DNA of 54,514 nucleotides from Chromera velia (Eukaryota; Sar; Chromeraceae): contig JAHBMJ010000183.1 of assembly GCA_018398765.1 (NCBI GenBank), forward strand, positions 1 to 54,514. The letters are read 5' to 3'. Shown piece after piece: positions 26,454 to 36,600 of the stretch. The position numbers and the translations under genes were made by a program. Every line of letters starts with the position of its first letter. Within the stretch, counting starts at the first letter, position 1. A model generated the notes under the pieces. It was not told the origin of the DNA and made no database searches. It saw only the letters and a program-made list of their open reading frames with translations.

Positions 26454-28492
26454 CGCACACACACACACTCATCAAATCAAGCACAGAGGACGGGAGGGAC
26501 TTACGATGGCAGTCCAACTCGAGGGCTTCGTAGGATCCCTGCAGGCACTGGATCTCTTGGGACTCTCCCTCCTTTCCGTATCCTTCTTTGCACGTGACAA
26601 CGGAGACAGACCCGTGAGCGTTCCCTCCGAACTTCACTTCATACCGATCCGACACAGCGGGCGAAATGGGGAAAGCCTCAAAGGGGGGGCATTCAGCTGC
26701 AGAATCACAGACAGAGTGAGAAACGGAATTATTCATGTGACGACGGACTTCAACACATATCACACGCACAAGGTTAGTTTCTCACTTTTTCTCACTTGTC
26801 TAAAACCCAACCGCCTAGCTGTCCGACTCACCGAAGCACTGCAGTAACAGAAAGTCCCACACGCCTTTATTTTCATACAGAATTTATTTTAGTACAGAAA
26901 AAGAATGCATGCACCGACTCACCGAAGCACTGCAGCAACGGAAAGTCCCACACGCCTTTATTTTTATACAGAATTTATTTTAGTACAGAAAAAGAATGCA
27001 TGCACCGACTCACCGAAGCACTGCAGCAACGGAAAGTCCCACACGCCGCCCCTGCAGTAGACTCTCTCCTCCTTCGGCCGAGTGCGTGTTGATGCAGGAG
27101 CGTACCCTTCTTCACAGACAATGGGGATGAAATCTCCGTAGCGAGTCGCCTTCTGGAGATCTCCAAGACCGAAACCCTCCTGCAGTCTGTAGTGGCCGTC
27201 CGTCGGCATCTCAAATGCCGGACAGTCAAGTTGGCAATCCAGCGTCTGAGCTCCCCATTCACCGTCAGCACACCAGACAATCTGAGGGTCTGTGCCTGTT
27301 GACTTCGAATACCCCTCTGCGCATGTGACGTTGCGAGTTGCCCCATGTCTGAGAGACCCGGCGCCCCTTCTGGGGGACACCACATACGCACCATTCAGGT
27401 CTGTGTACTCTGGACAAAGAGGGTAGCAGGACAGGGCAGGTTTAGTCCACTCCCCGTCGATGCACGCAACCGTGCGAGAGGTGTCGGTAATGCCCTCGGC
27501 AGGCGCCGTTCCCCCAGGGCAGACGACCTGCAGCTGGGTGTTGTGCCTCCTCGACTCTGTGAAACCAGCCACGGCTAGCTCGGGGGGAGGAGAGTACATC
27601 GTTGTGCAGTCAGCTGCAGAGATAGATGAGGATGTTGCAGACAGGCCAAACATAAAAAGAAGAAAATGCAGGAGACGAAAATAAAGTGACAGAAACGCAG
27701 AAAGTGAGACAGGACAACCCGCAGTATATCATTTACACAGACATAAGAGTAGAAAGCAGAATGCCTCACTGTTGGACCGACTGGCAGAAGCTTTTTCTCA
27801 TTTTCCACTGCGTGACGCAAGCAGGCCTCTTCTATAATTGAAGTTCATGCAGCACCAGGCCCATTCAAGGCTTCTTATGCACCTGGCCATCCGGGCTTTC
27901 CCATGTTCTTCCAGCAAGTCCTGAAAAAAATGTCCCTACACATACAATCGCACACGATTGCCCACTCCCACAAGAGCTCATCTTTTTCAAACTCACCCAT
28001 GCATTGAATTGTGGGGATTTCCCACTCTCCCTTTCCCTTGCACATGACGACCTCGTCCTCCCTCGCCGGATCGTTTGAGGAGAATCCCTTCTGACAGGAG
28101 ATCCGTCTCCAGTCTCCAAACCCATTCCCATCACTTCCCCCCACCAACAGATGCCTTGAGAACGTCTGGAGGTACTCCTCGAACATCGGGCACTTCGAGT
28201 GACACGTGCACGAGCAGAGGTTCTTCGGGTCGTTCAAGGGATCACAGTCCTCCCCTCCCTCCAACTGCCCGTTGCCGCATGCAGTTGTCCTGCCTGCAGG
28301 CAGCAGTAAGGGAGGGGAAAGGATGGGAGCCATCCCGTCCAATCCAAAGAAAGTCATTCATTCATACGGAAAAGGCAGAAGTGAAGAGACTGCTTCTTCG
28401 TCTTCTTCTTCTGCCCCTGTCCTCGCTGTATGCATTTACTTTTATACAGAATTCTTTCATACGGTAAGAAAACAAAAAAGAAAGACTTCTTC

Positions 28493-28524
<32 letters not shown>

Positions 28525-31500
28525 CTTCTTCTGCCCCTGTCTTCACTGTAACGTCTCAGAAGCAGACTTGATCATTCATTTGAAGACGCAAGCCGACCTA
28601 GATCCATGCATGCATCGATGATGCATCACACAGGCTTGTTCTAATTTGTTCACATTTCTTTTCTTTTTCTCTTTTCCACACAGCTTCGACGAGCAACAGA
28701 GCTTCGATCTGCCAGAGAGAATAGCGGGCTCTCGTTTAACCCCCCTTCTCCCATTTCTCTACCAGCGAAAACGCACAAGTCTATCCTTGTAGAACCTAAG
28801 CATGGATACCCCCCGACTGACGCACGCACGCACCTGCCAGACCGTCCAGGCCGTCTATCGTCTGTGCGACCTGCACAAGGGAATCTGCCTGAGACTTCAT
28901 CACAAACTTAGCGGCGTAGAGGAGACCTGCATGAGGGAGAGATGAGACAAGAGAGACAGGGCCAAGCAAAGTGAATGAAACATGTACGTTGGATTTATTC
29001 GCGTCTCATGTATCGTGTAAGAACATGTTTATTCATCCACCTGCAGAGGAACAAACGACAAATATTCATTCTTGCTTGCCCACTATCGTTGTTTGTGACT
29101 TGGTGACTTCAGTCATAGAAACACAAAGGAAGGCACATAATCTCACCGTCCCCCAACCAAACCCACGAACCCTTATTAAAAAAAAAACACGGACCGTCAA
29201 AGCAATGCTTGGCCTCCACTCCACACCCGAGCACCCACTGGCCCTCCTGAGCAGGCTTGGACCCCTCATCTCCCGAGAGATGGGGATCCGATGCCGTCTG
29301 CTTGAATCCCCCCCCGATCTCAAAGGCGCTCCCTGCCAATTGTTCTTTGTAGATTGAGAGCTGCATGCATCGATGCCAACAAGGATCAATGGGTCAACTG
29401 ATGTGAATGAAGCCACGCAACACAAAGAGAATAATGAGATTCGAGAAGAAATCAAGTCAGAGGCGTAAATCCTCGAAGAAGCAAATTTCAAACCTCTTTT
29501 GTTCGCGTTGATGCACGATGAGACCGATTGAAGATGCAAGGTCATCATGTGGTCTTCAATGAACTCTCCTACTTCCAAATGCACATTCCTCTTCTGGTCC
29601 TTCCTACCCACCCTCATCATTCCTCCAGCAGTGTATCCCGAGAAGACAAAACTCTGCACATGGCCAAAGCAGGTTTCCACAAAGTACCCTCCCCCCCCTG
29701 TGTCTGCGCCTGCTTGTGTCCCCCCCTCCTCTCCCTCCTCCGAACTGGCCGAGTCCCCTTGCCAAAGAAAACCGACACGGAGACCGGTCAGCTCCTTCTT
29801 CAGGGATGGAAGCGCAACAATCTGCATTCATTCATTCATTGGCAAGTGAAGGCGTCGGTGGGGTCAGTAAGTGTACGTGTTTATTGAGTATGGGAGTGCT
29901 TTTTGTTCTGCTCCTCTGTTGTGCAAATGCAGAAAGAAATCAGTCATGGAAAGCGTTCGGAAAAGAAGAAAAACTCCGATGCCATCAAAGAAGGGGCAGA
30001 CAACGAGCAAAAAGACAAAAAAAAGTCATGAATCGAGAAAGACGCTGTCATGACGACAAAGAGAAACCAATGCACCCAGAAACCTCAAGAGAGAAAAAGG
30101 CGAACAATCAGGAAATGTTTCCAAGGGGAACCTTCACAAACAAGCAAAGAAGATTGAAAGACTGAAGCACGAAGCAAATATCCGGCTCAGGGGGGTAAAT
30201 TTGTCCCCCGACGGTTCGCAAAGAGCCCTTTTTCTTTCTTTTACGAAAACCTTTCGACTTTCCAATTTCGTTGTCCTTTTCACTCATCCTTTTCAGACCT
30301 CACCTGAAAACCGTGTCCGTTGTCGAAGAGCACCTGTTTTCTTTTTCCCGCCGCAGAGGCAGCAAACTTGAGGGTGAGGTAAATAGTGAAACCGTTCGCG
30401 AGCCCGTCTCCCCTGCGGGAATAGAACAGACCCGTGAAAGAGTGGAATAGGAGGAATGCCGTTGCGAGTCCTATCCCATGCGCAACCACAAACCATATAG
30501 CCACCTATATGCCCGCTTTGCCGTTCTCTCCCACCGTGCATACACGCATACGTTTTCCGGTGTTGTTCTTTCCAGATTGGGACTCTTCATCCATTTGCAT
30601 GCAGAGACAATCAGCGATTGCGTGAAAGAAAAAGAAATGATTTTGGCTCTTTCGACAGAAAAGCATTTGGGTCAAAATGGGAAGAATGTCTTTAAAAGAA
30701 GGCACGAGACACACAGAGCTATCACATCGTGGAGGAGCGAAGAAAGGCGAGAAGGAACAAAAACAAAAATATATGGCGCCTTTTGTCTCTTTTTTTCTCT
30801 TCTCCTGTCTTCCGTTTTCCGAGTCTGACCTTATCAATGGAGGCATCATCCCATGAATCCTCAGAGCCCCCCCGTAATGGAAGAGGACTCCTTTGGCAAA
30901 CGAGACGCGACCCCCCAAAGGTTGGACGAATGAGAGCTGGTCGGGGAGAGTGCCTTCCTCATTCGGCCAGGTCTCAATATGATTAAATCCTGTACGCTTG
31001 ACGGATGTGAAACCGAAAGTGATCTCTTCAAAAGCTCCAACAGGGACAGAAGTTATAGAGTCGTCTGACTTCGTGTCATCTTCCCCCTTGGATGACTTTT
31101 GTTGTAGAAAATCCGTAAAATACCCCCCTGGCTCTCTTCTTCGTCTGCGTTTTTCTCTTCTTTTCTCTTTTGTTGTATCTTTTGTATCTTCTGACGACAC
31201 ATCTGTCTCCTCACTAAAATTTAAACTTGGAGGCCCCGGCGTGCCTCTGTGAAGATGAGAGGGATCCTCTTCCTCCTCTTCCTCTTCTGAATCACTCAAA
31301 TCTGAATCACCTTCCTCCTCTTCCCCCTCCTCCTCCTTCTCCTCCATCTCAACAAAAGAAGACCCCCCTAAACTTCCCCCCCCCTCTCTCCTCTCATCCG
31401 TCTCCCTCCCCCCCAGGTCCGATTCCCGACCCCGGGAGGAAGAGAGACCCCACGACTCCATCAAGTCAGGCCCCAAAGAGACAGACGCATCGTTGCGAAG

Positions 31501-32294
31501 CACAGACTCCCTCAGTGCAGCAAAACGCATCGAGGCACTCACCCCCACCTGCTGCTGTTGGTGTCTCTCCTGAAAAAGAGGATGAGTCTTCTGGGGTGCG
31601 GACGGAGAAAAAGAAACCGCCCCTTGACTCTCCTGGTTCGAACTGCTTACTTCCTCATTCTCACTTTCTCCCTGCCGGGCTGTATGAACTGCATCTGCGG
31701 TCTTCCGTCGATTTCGGGCCTTTCTGTGACTCTCTTCATTTCCACCTGCACACAGCGGCACATAGAAGGTGAGCGAGCGAGCGAGCTACTGAGTGAGTCA
31801 GTGTACGTCTAGATAGAGAAACCGTGGGATATTGAGGTGCGGGAGCGGGGAAGAAGGGGAAGTGGAGCACATATGCTGTCATACAGACAAGCTCAAATTC
31901 GATCGAGCAGGGAACTGCAAGATATTGACAAGCCAGTATCAACCATTTGCTCCTCCTTTGTCTTTTCCAATACTCTCCTTCCTCTCCCTCCCTCTCTCTT
32001 GGTCTGCCTCTTTCTTTGTCAACCATTGTGCTCGTCAGTTAGACAAAAGACTCGGACGACAGAGGGGGGGGAAGTGAAGGATGGCGGGAAAGATTAAAAA
32101 AAGCTGAGAGAGTCTCCGTACCTTTCTGCCCCAGAAGAATTCCGTCCCCAACTCCCAAGACACCCTGCAGAATGCGGGTGCATTAAAAATGCAGTGAGAA
32201 AGCTCTTTATGCTAATGTCCGCAGAATCATATTCATATACAAGTGTGCACTTGGAGAACCTTCTGTGTCGAAATGGGCTCTCTCCCCTGTGCCT

Positions 32295-32326
<32 letters not shown>

Positions 32327-32649
32327 TCCTGCCTGCCTGCTTGCCTGCCTGCCTGCCTGCCTCAGAAGGCAGGGCCAGAGAAGCGCATGCTTTTGCGTCA
32401 AAGACACGGTTTTTTCTGTCACGCAGGCGTCCATGCAATAAAACCACGTTGAATTGCATGCATGCAAATTCAGGACAGCGTCTCGATTACTTCAACGAAA
32501 AGCAATTAATTGCATGCAGAGCCGAATGAGGGAGAAGCAGGCAGAGAGAGAATCAGACTCACCTTGTTCTGCCACAATAAACAAATCGCCACCAAACAAA
32601 TAAAGGGAAAGCGCCCCAGACCCGTGACAAGTCGAGGTCGCCTCCTCAT
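10214..32649 (-). CDS. giant multi-module extracellular protein: LamG-like domain plus about 20 sushi (CCP)-like domains
   Basis: One minus-strand gene of about 46 exons, about 8.5 kb coding, about 2,830 aa. ATG at 32649 opens a signal anchor (hydrophobic [13 protein letters not shown], residues 14-26); the stop is at 10216-10214. In order: a short exposed region; a 305-residue acidic/Ser region; a laminin-G/concanavalin-like domain; a [13 protein letters not shown] motif; about 20 modules of pattern C-Pro..Y..G..V.C..GY..C.(D/N)G.W..L.C, typical of sushi/complement-control domains; Cys-rich exons; and a Trp/Cys-rich C-terminus without TM. Sushi modules mediate adhesion and ligand binding, so a secreted or surface role is inferred. 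Intron phases join in frame at nearly every junction I tested, mostly phase 1, which supports one gene. Three junctions are unresolved: near 15,683-15,720 (acceptor not found), 14,554 to 14,078, and 13,540 to 13,456. The possibility of two adjacent genes split near 14.3 kb remains. Exons are listed in the block entries. Confidence 0.75.
11576..11800. repeat. (CA)n/(GA)n/(CAGA)n microsatellite in an intron of the giant gene
   Basis: In the sense (minus) direction the intron begins GTGGGTGCGTCTCTCTC and runs as (CT)n then (GT)n, (GTCT)n and (GT)n. It lies directly downstream of the donor at 11801. Confidence 0.9.
12538..14665 (-). other. giant gene Cys-rich exons and last sushi half-modules
   Basis: Exons 14665-14554 ([27 protein letters not shown]), 14078-13915 (charged helical: [17 protein letters not shown]), 13635 to about 13540 ([21 protein letters not shown], a C-x2-C cluster), 13456-13295 ([19 protein letters not shown]), 13056-12955 ([17 protein letters not shown]) and 12595-12538 ([18 protein letters not shown]). 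The last two together form a sushi-like module. Phase between 14554 and 14078 is off by one and the end of the 13635 exon is ambiguous, so a small exon is missing from my model or an indel is present. Confidence 0.5.
14098..14253. repeat. (ATTC)n and (AGTC)n tetranucleotide array
   Basis: Seven or eight TTCA units are followed by many AGTC units with AGGC and AAGTC variants. In the sense direction of the giant gene this is (GACT)n(GAAT)n, placed just upstream of the acceptor of exon 14078-13915. Confidence 0.9.
17418..17546. repeat. boundary-type duplication: 28-bp direct repeat around an A/T-rich linker
   Basis: CTCACGGCRTCCACACCCACAG with flanking bases occurs at about 17418-17446 and about 17517-17545. 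Between them lie CATTCATTTTTATTCAC, GTTCTTTTTACTGTGCATC and (AATG)n. In this case the duplication lies inside an intron of the giant gene, although each copy carries a decoy donor (GCCGTGAGTG, minus strand). Confidence 0.8.
19622..19766. repeat. boundary-type duplication spanning a 5' splice site
   Basis: A 51-bp segment containing the last coding bases of exon 19935-19723 plus its donor (GTACGTC) occurs at 19716-19766 (in use) and again, identical, at 19622-19672 inside the following intron. The 43-nt linker between them reads, in gene sense, TCTTTTTCTGCATTC then TTCTGTATTCTGCATG and AAAATAAATG. Confidence 0.95.
21674..21787. repeat. boundary-type duplication spanning a 3' splice site
   Basis: About 40 bp containing acceptor CTATCTGCAG and the first coding bases of exon 21685-21637 occur twice: 21674-21713 (in use) and 21747-21787 (upstream in gene sense, three substitutions). 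The 33-nt linker in gene sense is AATTC, eleven T, then GTATGAAATAAAATGCG. Confidence 0.95.
26823..27047. repeat. boundary-type duplication, 91-bp unit, three copies of a 5' splice site
   Basis: A 43-bp segment with the last 34 coding bases of exon 27613-27014 plus donor GGTGAGTCGG is present at 27005-27047 (in use), 26914-26956 (identical) and 26823-26865 (two substitutions). The copies are separated by two 48-nt linkers that differ at one base. In gene sense the linker is TGCATGCATTC, TTTTTCTGTACT, AAAATAAATTC, TGTATRAAAATAAA. Confidence 0.97.
28405..28550. repeat. boundary-type duplication in an intron, with (CTT)n
   Basis: CTTCTTCTGCCCCTGTCYTC + RCTGTA occurs at about 28405-28430 and about 28525-28550. 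The intervening DNA has TGCATTTACTTTTATACAG, AATTCTTTCATACGG and a (CTT)n run. It is intronic, not at a used splice site, but the linker carries the same ATTCTGTATAAAAGTAAATG (sense) end. Confidence 0.75.
28834..30412 (-). other. giant gene exons 5-8: laminin-G/concanavalin-like domain
   Basis: Exons 30412-30304, 29821-29525, 29360-29195 and 28926-28834. Concatenated, they read [70 protein letters not shown] and [13 protein letters not shown]. This matches the strand order of LamG-like jelly rolls, where the ligand-facing strands end with the FDG-x-L strand. The donor of the second exon (TCG|GTCTCA) is weak but is the only one found that keeps frame. Glycan or protein binding is inferred. Confidence 0.5.
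30830..32649 (-). other. giant gene exons 1-4: signal anchor and acidic Ser-rich region
   Basis: Exons 32649-32563, 32164-32122, 31914-31807 and 31745-30830. Exon 1 (29 codons) is the signal anchor. Exon 3 encodes [20 protein letters not shown]. Exon 4 carries a low-complexity stretch with runs of Glu ([13 protein letters not shown]), many Ser and basic [13 protein letters not shown], then an ordered-looking segment with [13 protein letters not shown] and [13 protein letters not shown] that may begin the LamG-like fold. A hydrophobic open stretch just upstream of exon 5 (about 30504-30413) is intron: it is the pyrimidine tract leading to acceptor TTCCCGCAG, and only that acceptor keeps the frame. 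Confidence 0.65.
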
Positions 32650-33641
32650 TTTTTCAAAACCAAAACTTGTCTGTTGACTCTTCTGCCAATTCTCGTTCAA
32701 TTCTTTGAGACAACGATTAAATAATTGAACTGGACGTCTTTGCCCAATGAACGCCTTAATTAGTACAGAAAGTCTTTCGTCCACCGTCGGACTGCACTTC
32801 AAGCACCCCCTCTGTGGAAAAGGAGCCGTCTACGCGTGGCAGACTTGGACATTAAATTTCGATTCGGAATTAGATTGGTTTTTTGAGCACAGCGTGTCAG
32901 AACTGAGCAAGAGAAAGGCTGACGGTTCCGCGACCAAAGAACCTATGTGCATTAAGCGGGAGGTCAAAGGACTGACAACATCCTCTCCTCGTCTGTCTGT
33001 CTGTCGGTCTCCCAATGAAAGGCGTTGGCCGACACTGTACACTTACGTCGATCCTATATAGCGCTAGCTAGCTGTTTGAATGCATGCGGTGTAAGTACCG
33101 ATCGACCTGCGTCTGCATGTATCTGCATGCATTGCATGGGCCCCGCCGTACTTTTTTTATCATTGCTGTGAGCGATTGGTCCCGGAAAGCGCATGCAATC
33201 GCTGTTTTTCACCGAAAATCGATTTTTTGTTCGAAATGAGGTAAAAAAACTCGATCGATCGAGTTTTTACGGCTTTTGAAGCTGTAGAAAAATTCGAATT
33301 CTTGGATTTTTATACGTGTGTGCAGTGAAAAATTTACTGCTTAATTGAGCAGGTTTAATTAAATTGAGCTTTCCGGGGCCATCATCTGTATGGACACTAA
33401 TTTAATTTGTGCATATATGCATGGAATTTAAAGAGAAAATCATTCCATGCATGCATGCATGCATGCAATTCATGTACTGAGTCCTCTGCATGAACTTTCC
33501 TCTCATTCGACGCACTTTGAAGAGCCCGCTCCCGGTATGCCCTGTGCGCAGCTTTCTCTGAGACCTCGTCTGATCTGTACGTAAGAAAAAGCACGTGGAA
33601 CTTTTATTCTTCCAAAGAACCCAAGGTGCCCGGGAAGCAAC
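32650..33641. promoter_or_regulatory. divergent intergenic region with a TGCATGCA cluster
   Basis: It separates the start codons of the giant sushi gene (32649, -) and the GPS/multi-TM gene (33642, +), 992 bp apart. 33060-33470 is packed with TGCATGC/GCATGCA words: about 33080, 33116, 33128-33140 and 33190, and a tandem (GCAT)n from 33446 to 33468. There are also CGATCGATCGAG at about 33252 and a short palindromic GCGCTAGCTAGC near 33060. TGCATGCA is a known target of apicomplexan AP2-family factors. A bidirectional promoter is inferred from layout only. Confidence 0.55.
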
Positions 33642-36600
33642 ATGCAGATTCGCTGTGTGTTGCTCTGGGGCTGCACAGTCTCTCTTCTACCTCAGCTGGT
33701 AGACTGTGCGCTCGGTGAGTACTTCATTTTCTCTTTGTTCATTCACTCACGACCTTCAGACTCTGTCCATATATTGGTGTACATAATTGTTTTTGCAAAA
33801 ACGTGTGCGTATGTGGATTTGTGCGTGCAGATGAATGCTCCCTGCTGACACACAACTGCGCAGAAACGGCGGCATGTAGCGACACTGTGTCGTCCTTCAC
33901 ATGCTCTTGTAACAACGGGTACAGTGGAGATGGGATCACTTGCTCAGGTCTGTCTTTTGGGTCTTACAACTGAAGCGCGCTCCAAGATTGGATCAGAAAC
34001 AGTGTACGACAGACAAACCTTGTCTATTCAGGTGCGAGGGCCTGATTCGCGAAACCAAGATATTTGCACGTATTTTTCTCTCAATTTGCCCTCGATTGTG
34101 TGCAGACATTGATGAATGTACTACCGGAGTTCATAACTGCGCTGCCGACGTCATGTTCCCTTTTCGGTACTGCGAGAACTCAGTCGGATCCTTTATTTGC
34201 GACCTCCCGTCGGCGGGGGATCAAGACGCCGCCAGGGCAGATCCCGCGGCATCTGCTGCTGCGATTCTGCTCGCAACAAGCGATGAAGACATTCTACAGG
34301 GTCTGGAAACAGTCGCAGCCACCTCAGATTCTTTTGTATCTTTGCCTGACGAGGTCATAGCGGTTGTCGATAAGGCAGTCGGGGCGACAGAGAATGTGCT
34401 GACAAGTCTGGAAACGAGCATCCCGCCAACGTTTGAGCTTGTCAACTCAGTAAATACAAAAATCACCGCCATGGGCAAATTGACCAAGCAGGCAGGGGAG
34501 ACACAGGCAGCCTCTCTCTCCCCAACCTCCGGCGACACCTCATCGAAAGTCGCGAGCACATCCAAAACACTTACTCGGGTCGGTAGACTGTGGTGCTCTC
34601 ATAGGACACTGCGTTTACTCATTCATGGGTGCAATTGACTATTTTTCTCAACGACGCATCTCGTCCTTTCGTGGGGTGGCTGCCGGACTTGAATCTCTGC
34701 GGTTCCAATGAAAAGAGGCTCCACGATTTGTCTGTAGTGGGTTTTCAAAATAAAAATTGAATCCTTCTGTTTTGTGTCTCTCAGGTTGGGGGCACAGTCG
34801 CCCGCATGGCCACTCTTCTGAAGTCCACTGTGGGGGACGACGACGACGCATTTGACCTCCTCTCAGGGAGCACGGAATCCCTTGCGGGCCTCACACAGAC
34901 ACTCACGAGAATGGGCATTGCATCTGGGACTGCGAAGGCTTTCGAGGGGGTACGTCAATGGGGGATTCTGAGATTAGGCAGAGTGTGCACTTTTGAATAT
35001 CGAAACAAACTCCCCGGATGTGGGAAAAGACGGCGTCTGTTTGTGTTTTCTTTCTTTGTGGGGTTCCTTAGAGAGAAGACTCCGTCTTTCCGTCTGGCGA
35101 TGTTTGGTAATTCACAACAACAAAGACACTAAGGCTTAATTTCTCTCGATTTCCATTTTTCGATTCTATGCCGAGTTGAAAAGATACTGAGATCGAGAGT
35201 GAATGCCCGTCCATTCCTCTCTCTTTCGGCCTCGCTTTGGAGTGATTCACAGCTTTTATCTGTCATTCCGATTTCCTTCGATATTTCTCTTCCCACTCTT
35301 ACCCCTTCCCTGTTTGTGCATTGTTCATGTCTCATCTGACGGCGTGGATGCCTTTTTTTCCCTGTAAATGTATCCCTGTTTGTGCATTGTTCAGGTCTCA
35401 TCTGACGGCGTGGATGCCACAGAGCTTGCCAACAGAGAGACAGAGATGAAGGAAGTCTCAAAGGCAGTCATCAGCGGAGCAACGCAACTTTGTGAGTCGA
35501 CCGACTATGCATCGGACCATCAGACCATCAGATTTTTTATTCGTTCTGCAGCAGCGTGTTTTTTACTCCCTTCTTCTGCCCGCCAATCTGAAAAGAAAAC
35601 AGACACAAGAAGGAAAAGAAAGAGATAGACAAAGAATTCCAGTCAAGTGGTGGACAGATACAAACGCCGAATGTGCATCGAAGAAACTGTTACAGAGCCT
35701 TGTGCATGCAGCCCGGCCTTCCAACCGACGGCAAGACGGAAACATTCACAGCCATGCTAACTCTGAACGCGAATCCCCCGACCCCATAGGGAAAGTTTGA
35801 ATAGACACGAGTCTTCTCGAAGTGCTCTTTTTATTTTTATTCCAGTCTCACAGACACAATGCCCCACTTTTTCATGTCATTAACAATCAAATGTGCTTCT
35901 CTTTTCTGCAGCTGCTGCTATGGGTCGGACCCTTCCCGCAGGATCCCAACAGGTGATCTCTCCAGACGGTGCGGGCCTCTCCATCGCCACACAGACCCTC
36001 AACCCCATCGTAGACATTGTGGCAAAGGGGTACTTAGAGGTCCAACTCGGGCGAATCAAGTACAAGGTGGTGTTCTCAGAAGCCCAGAAGACCCGACTGA
36101 TGGAGATCGGCGAGGCAGGGTGCTCAGATGCGAAGTTGGCGTCCCTGTCTGTGGGGAGTTTCGATTGGGACTCGGGGCCGCATGATTACTCTGAAGCGAG
36201 TGCGAACCTGAAGGGGGGGTCAGTCGATCGGTGTGGAGACATCTCTCTCTCCCCCCCCCCCCCCCNNNNNNNNNNCCCCCCCCCTCTCTCTCTGTGTGTG
36301 TGTGTGTGTACTTTTGTCTGCTGTGTGCAATAAAGACATCCATTCGGCTGAATACACCTGTAGTCGTTTGCTTTCCCACTCTATGTGCGTGCATCTAACT
36401 GCATGTCTTTCCTCTCTTTTCTGTCTTCATGCATGCAGGTCCGCTTCTCTCCGCTGGTTCTACTGCGGGAATGACGTGGGGAAGAGCATCTTCGCAGATG
36501 ACTCTGTGATTTTGGAAGTGACTTTGCCCACCACAACGAAGAGCACTCTAAACCTGACGGGAAGACGGAGACGGCTGCAGGACTCCAACAGCACAGAGGA

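Larger units (their letters stand above)
14994..28293 (-). other. giant gene sushi block, about 30 exons
   Basis: Exons: 28293-27997, 27613-27014 (three modules), 26696-26505, 26149-25958, 25592-25430, 24996-24926, 24828-24751, 24508-24324, 23917-23818, 23530-23345, 23116-22853, 22410-22198, 21685-21637, 21330-21164, 20843-20601, 20355-20119, 19935-19723, 19266-19060, 18955-18895, 18477-18320, 17862-17735, 17381-17270, 17053-16998, 16716-16621, 16412-16283, 15941-15853, an uncertain exon ending 15683, 15608-15496, 15456-15343 and 15072-14994. The first also carries [13 protein letters not shown], like the Cys-rich repeats written CGDG..GE.CDDGN. Module ends are strikingly uniform: [74 protein letters not shown]. 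Many modules are a single 1-1 phase exon of about 190-265 nt; others are split in two or three. Confidence 0.75.

Noticed and set aside
30413..30504. Apparent TM helix ([20 protein letters not shown]) in the giant gene
   Set aside because: Including it breaks the frame with the preceding exon; it is the pyrimidine-rich end of an intron with acceptor CCCGCAG at 30414-30413.
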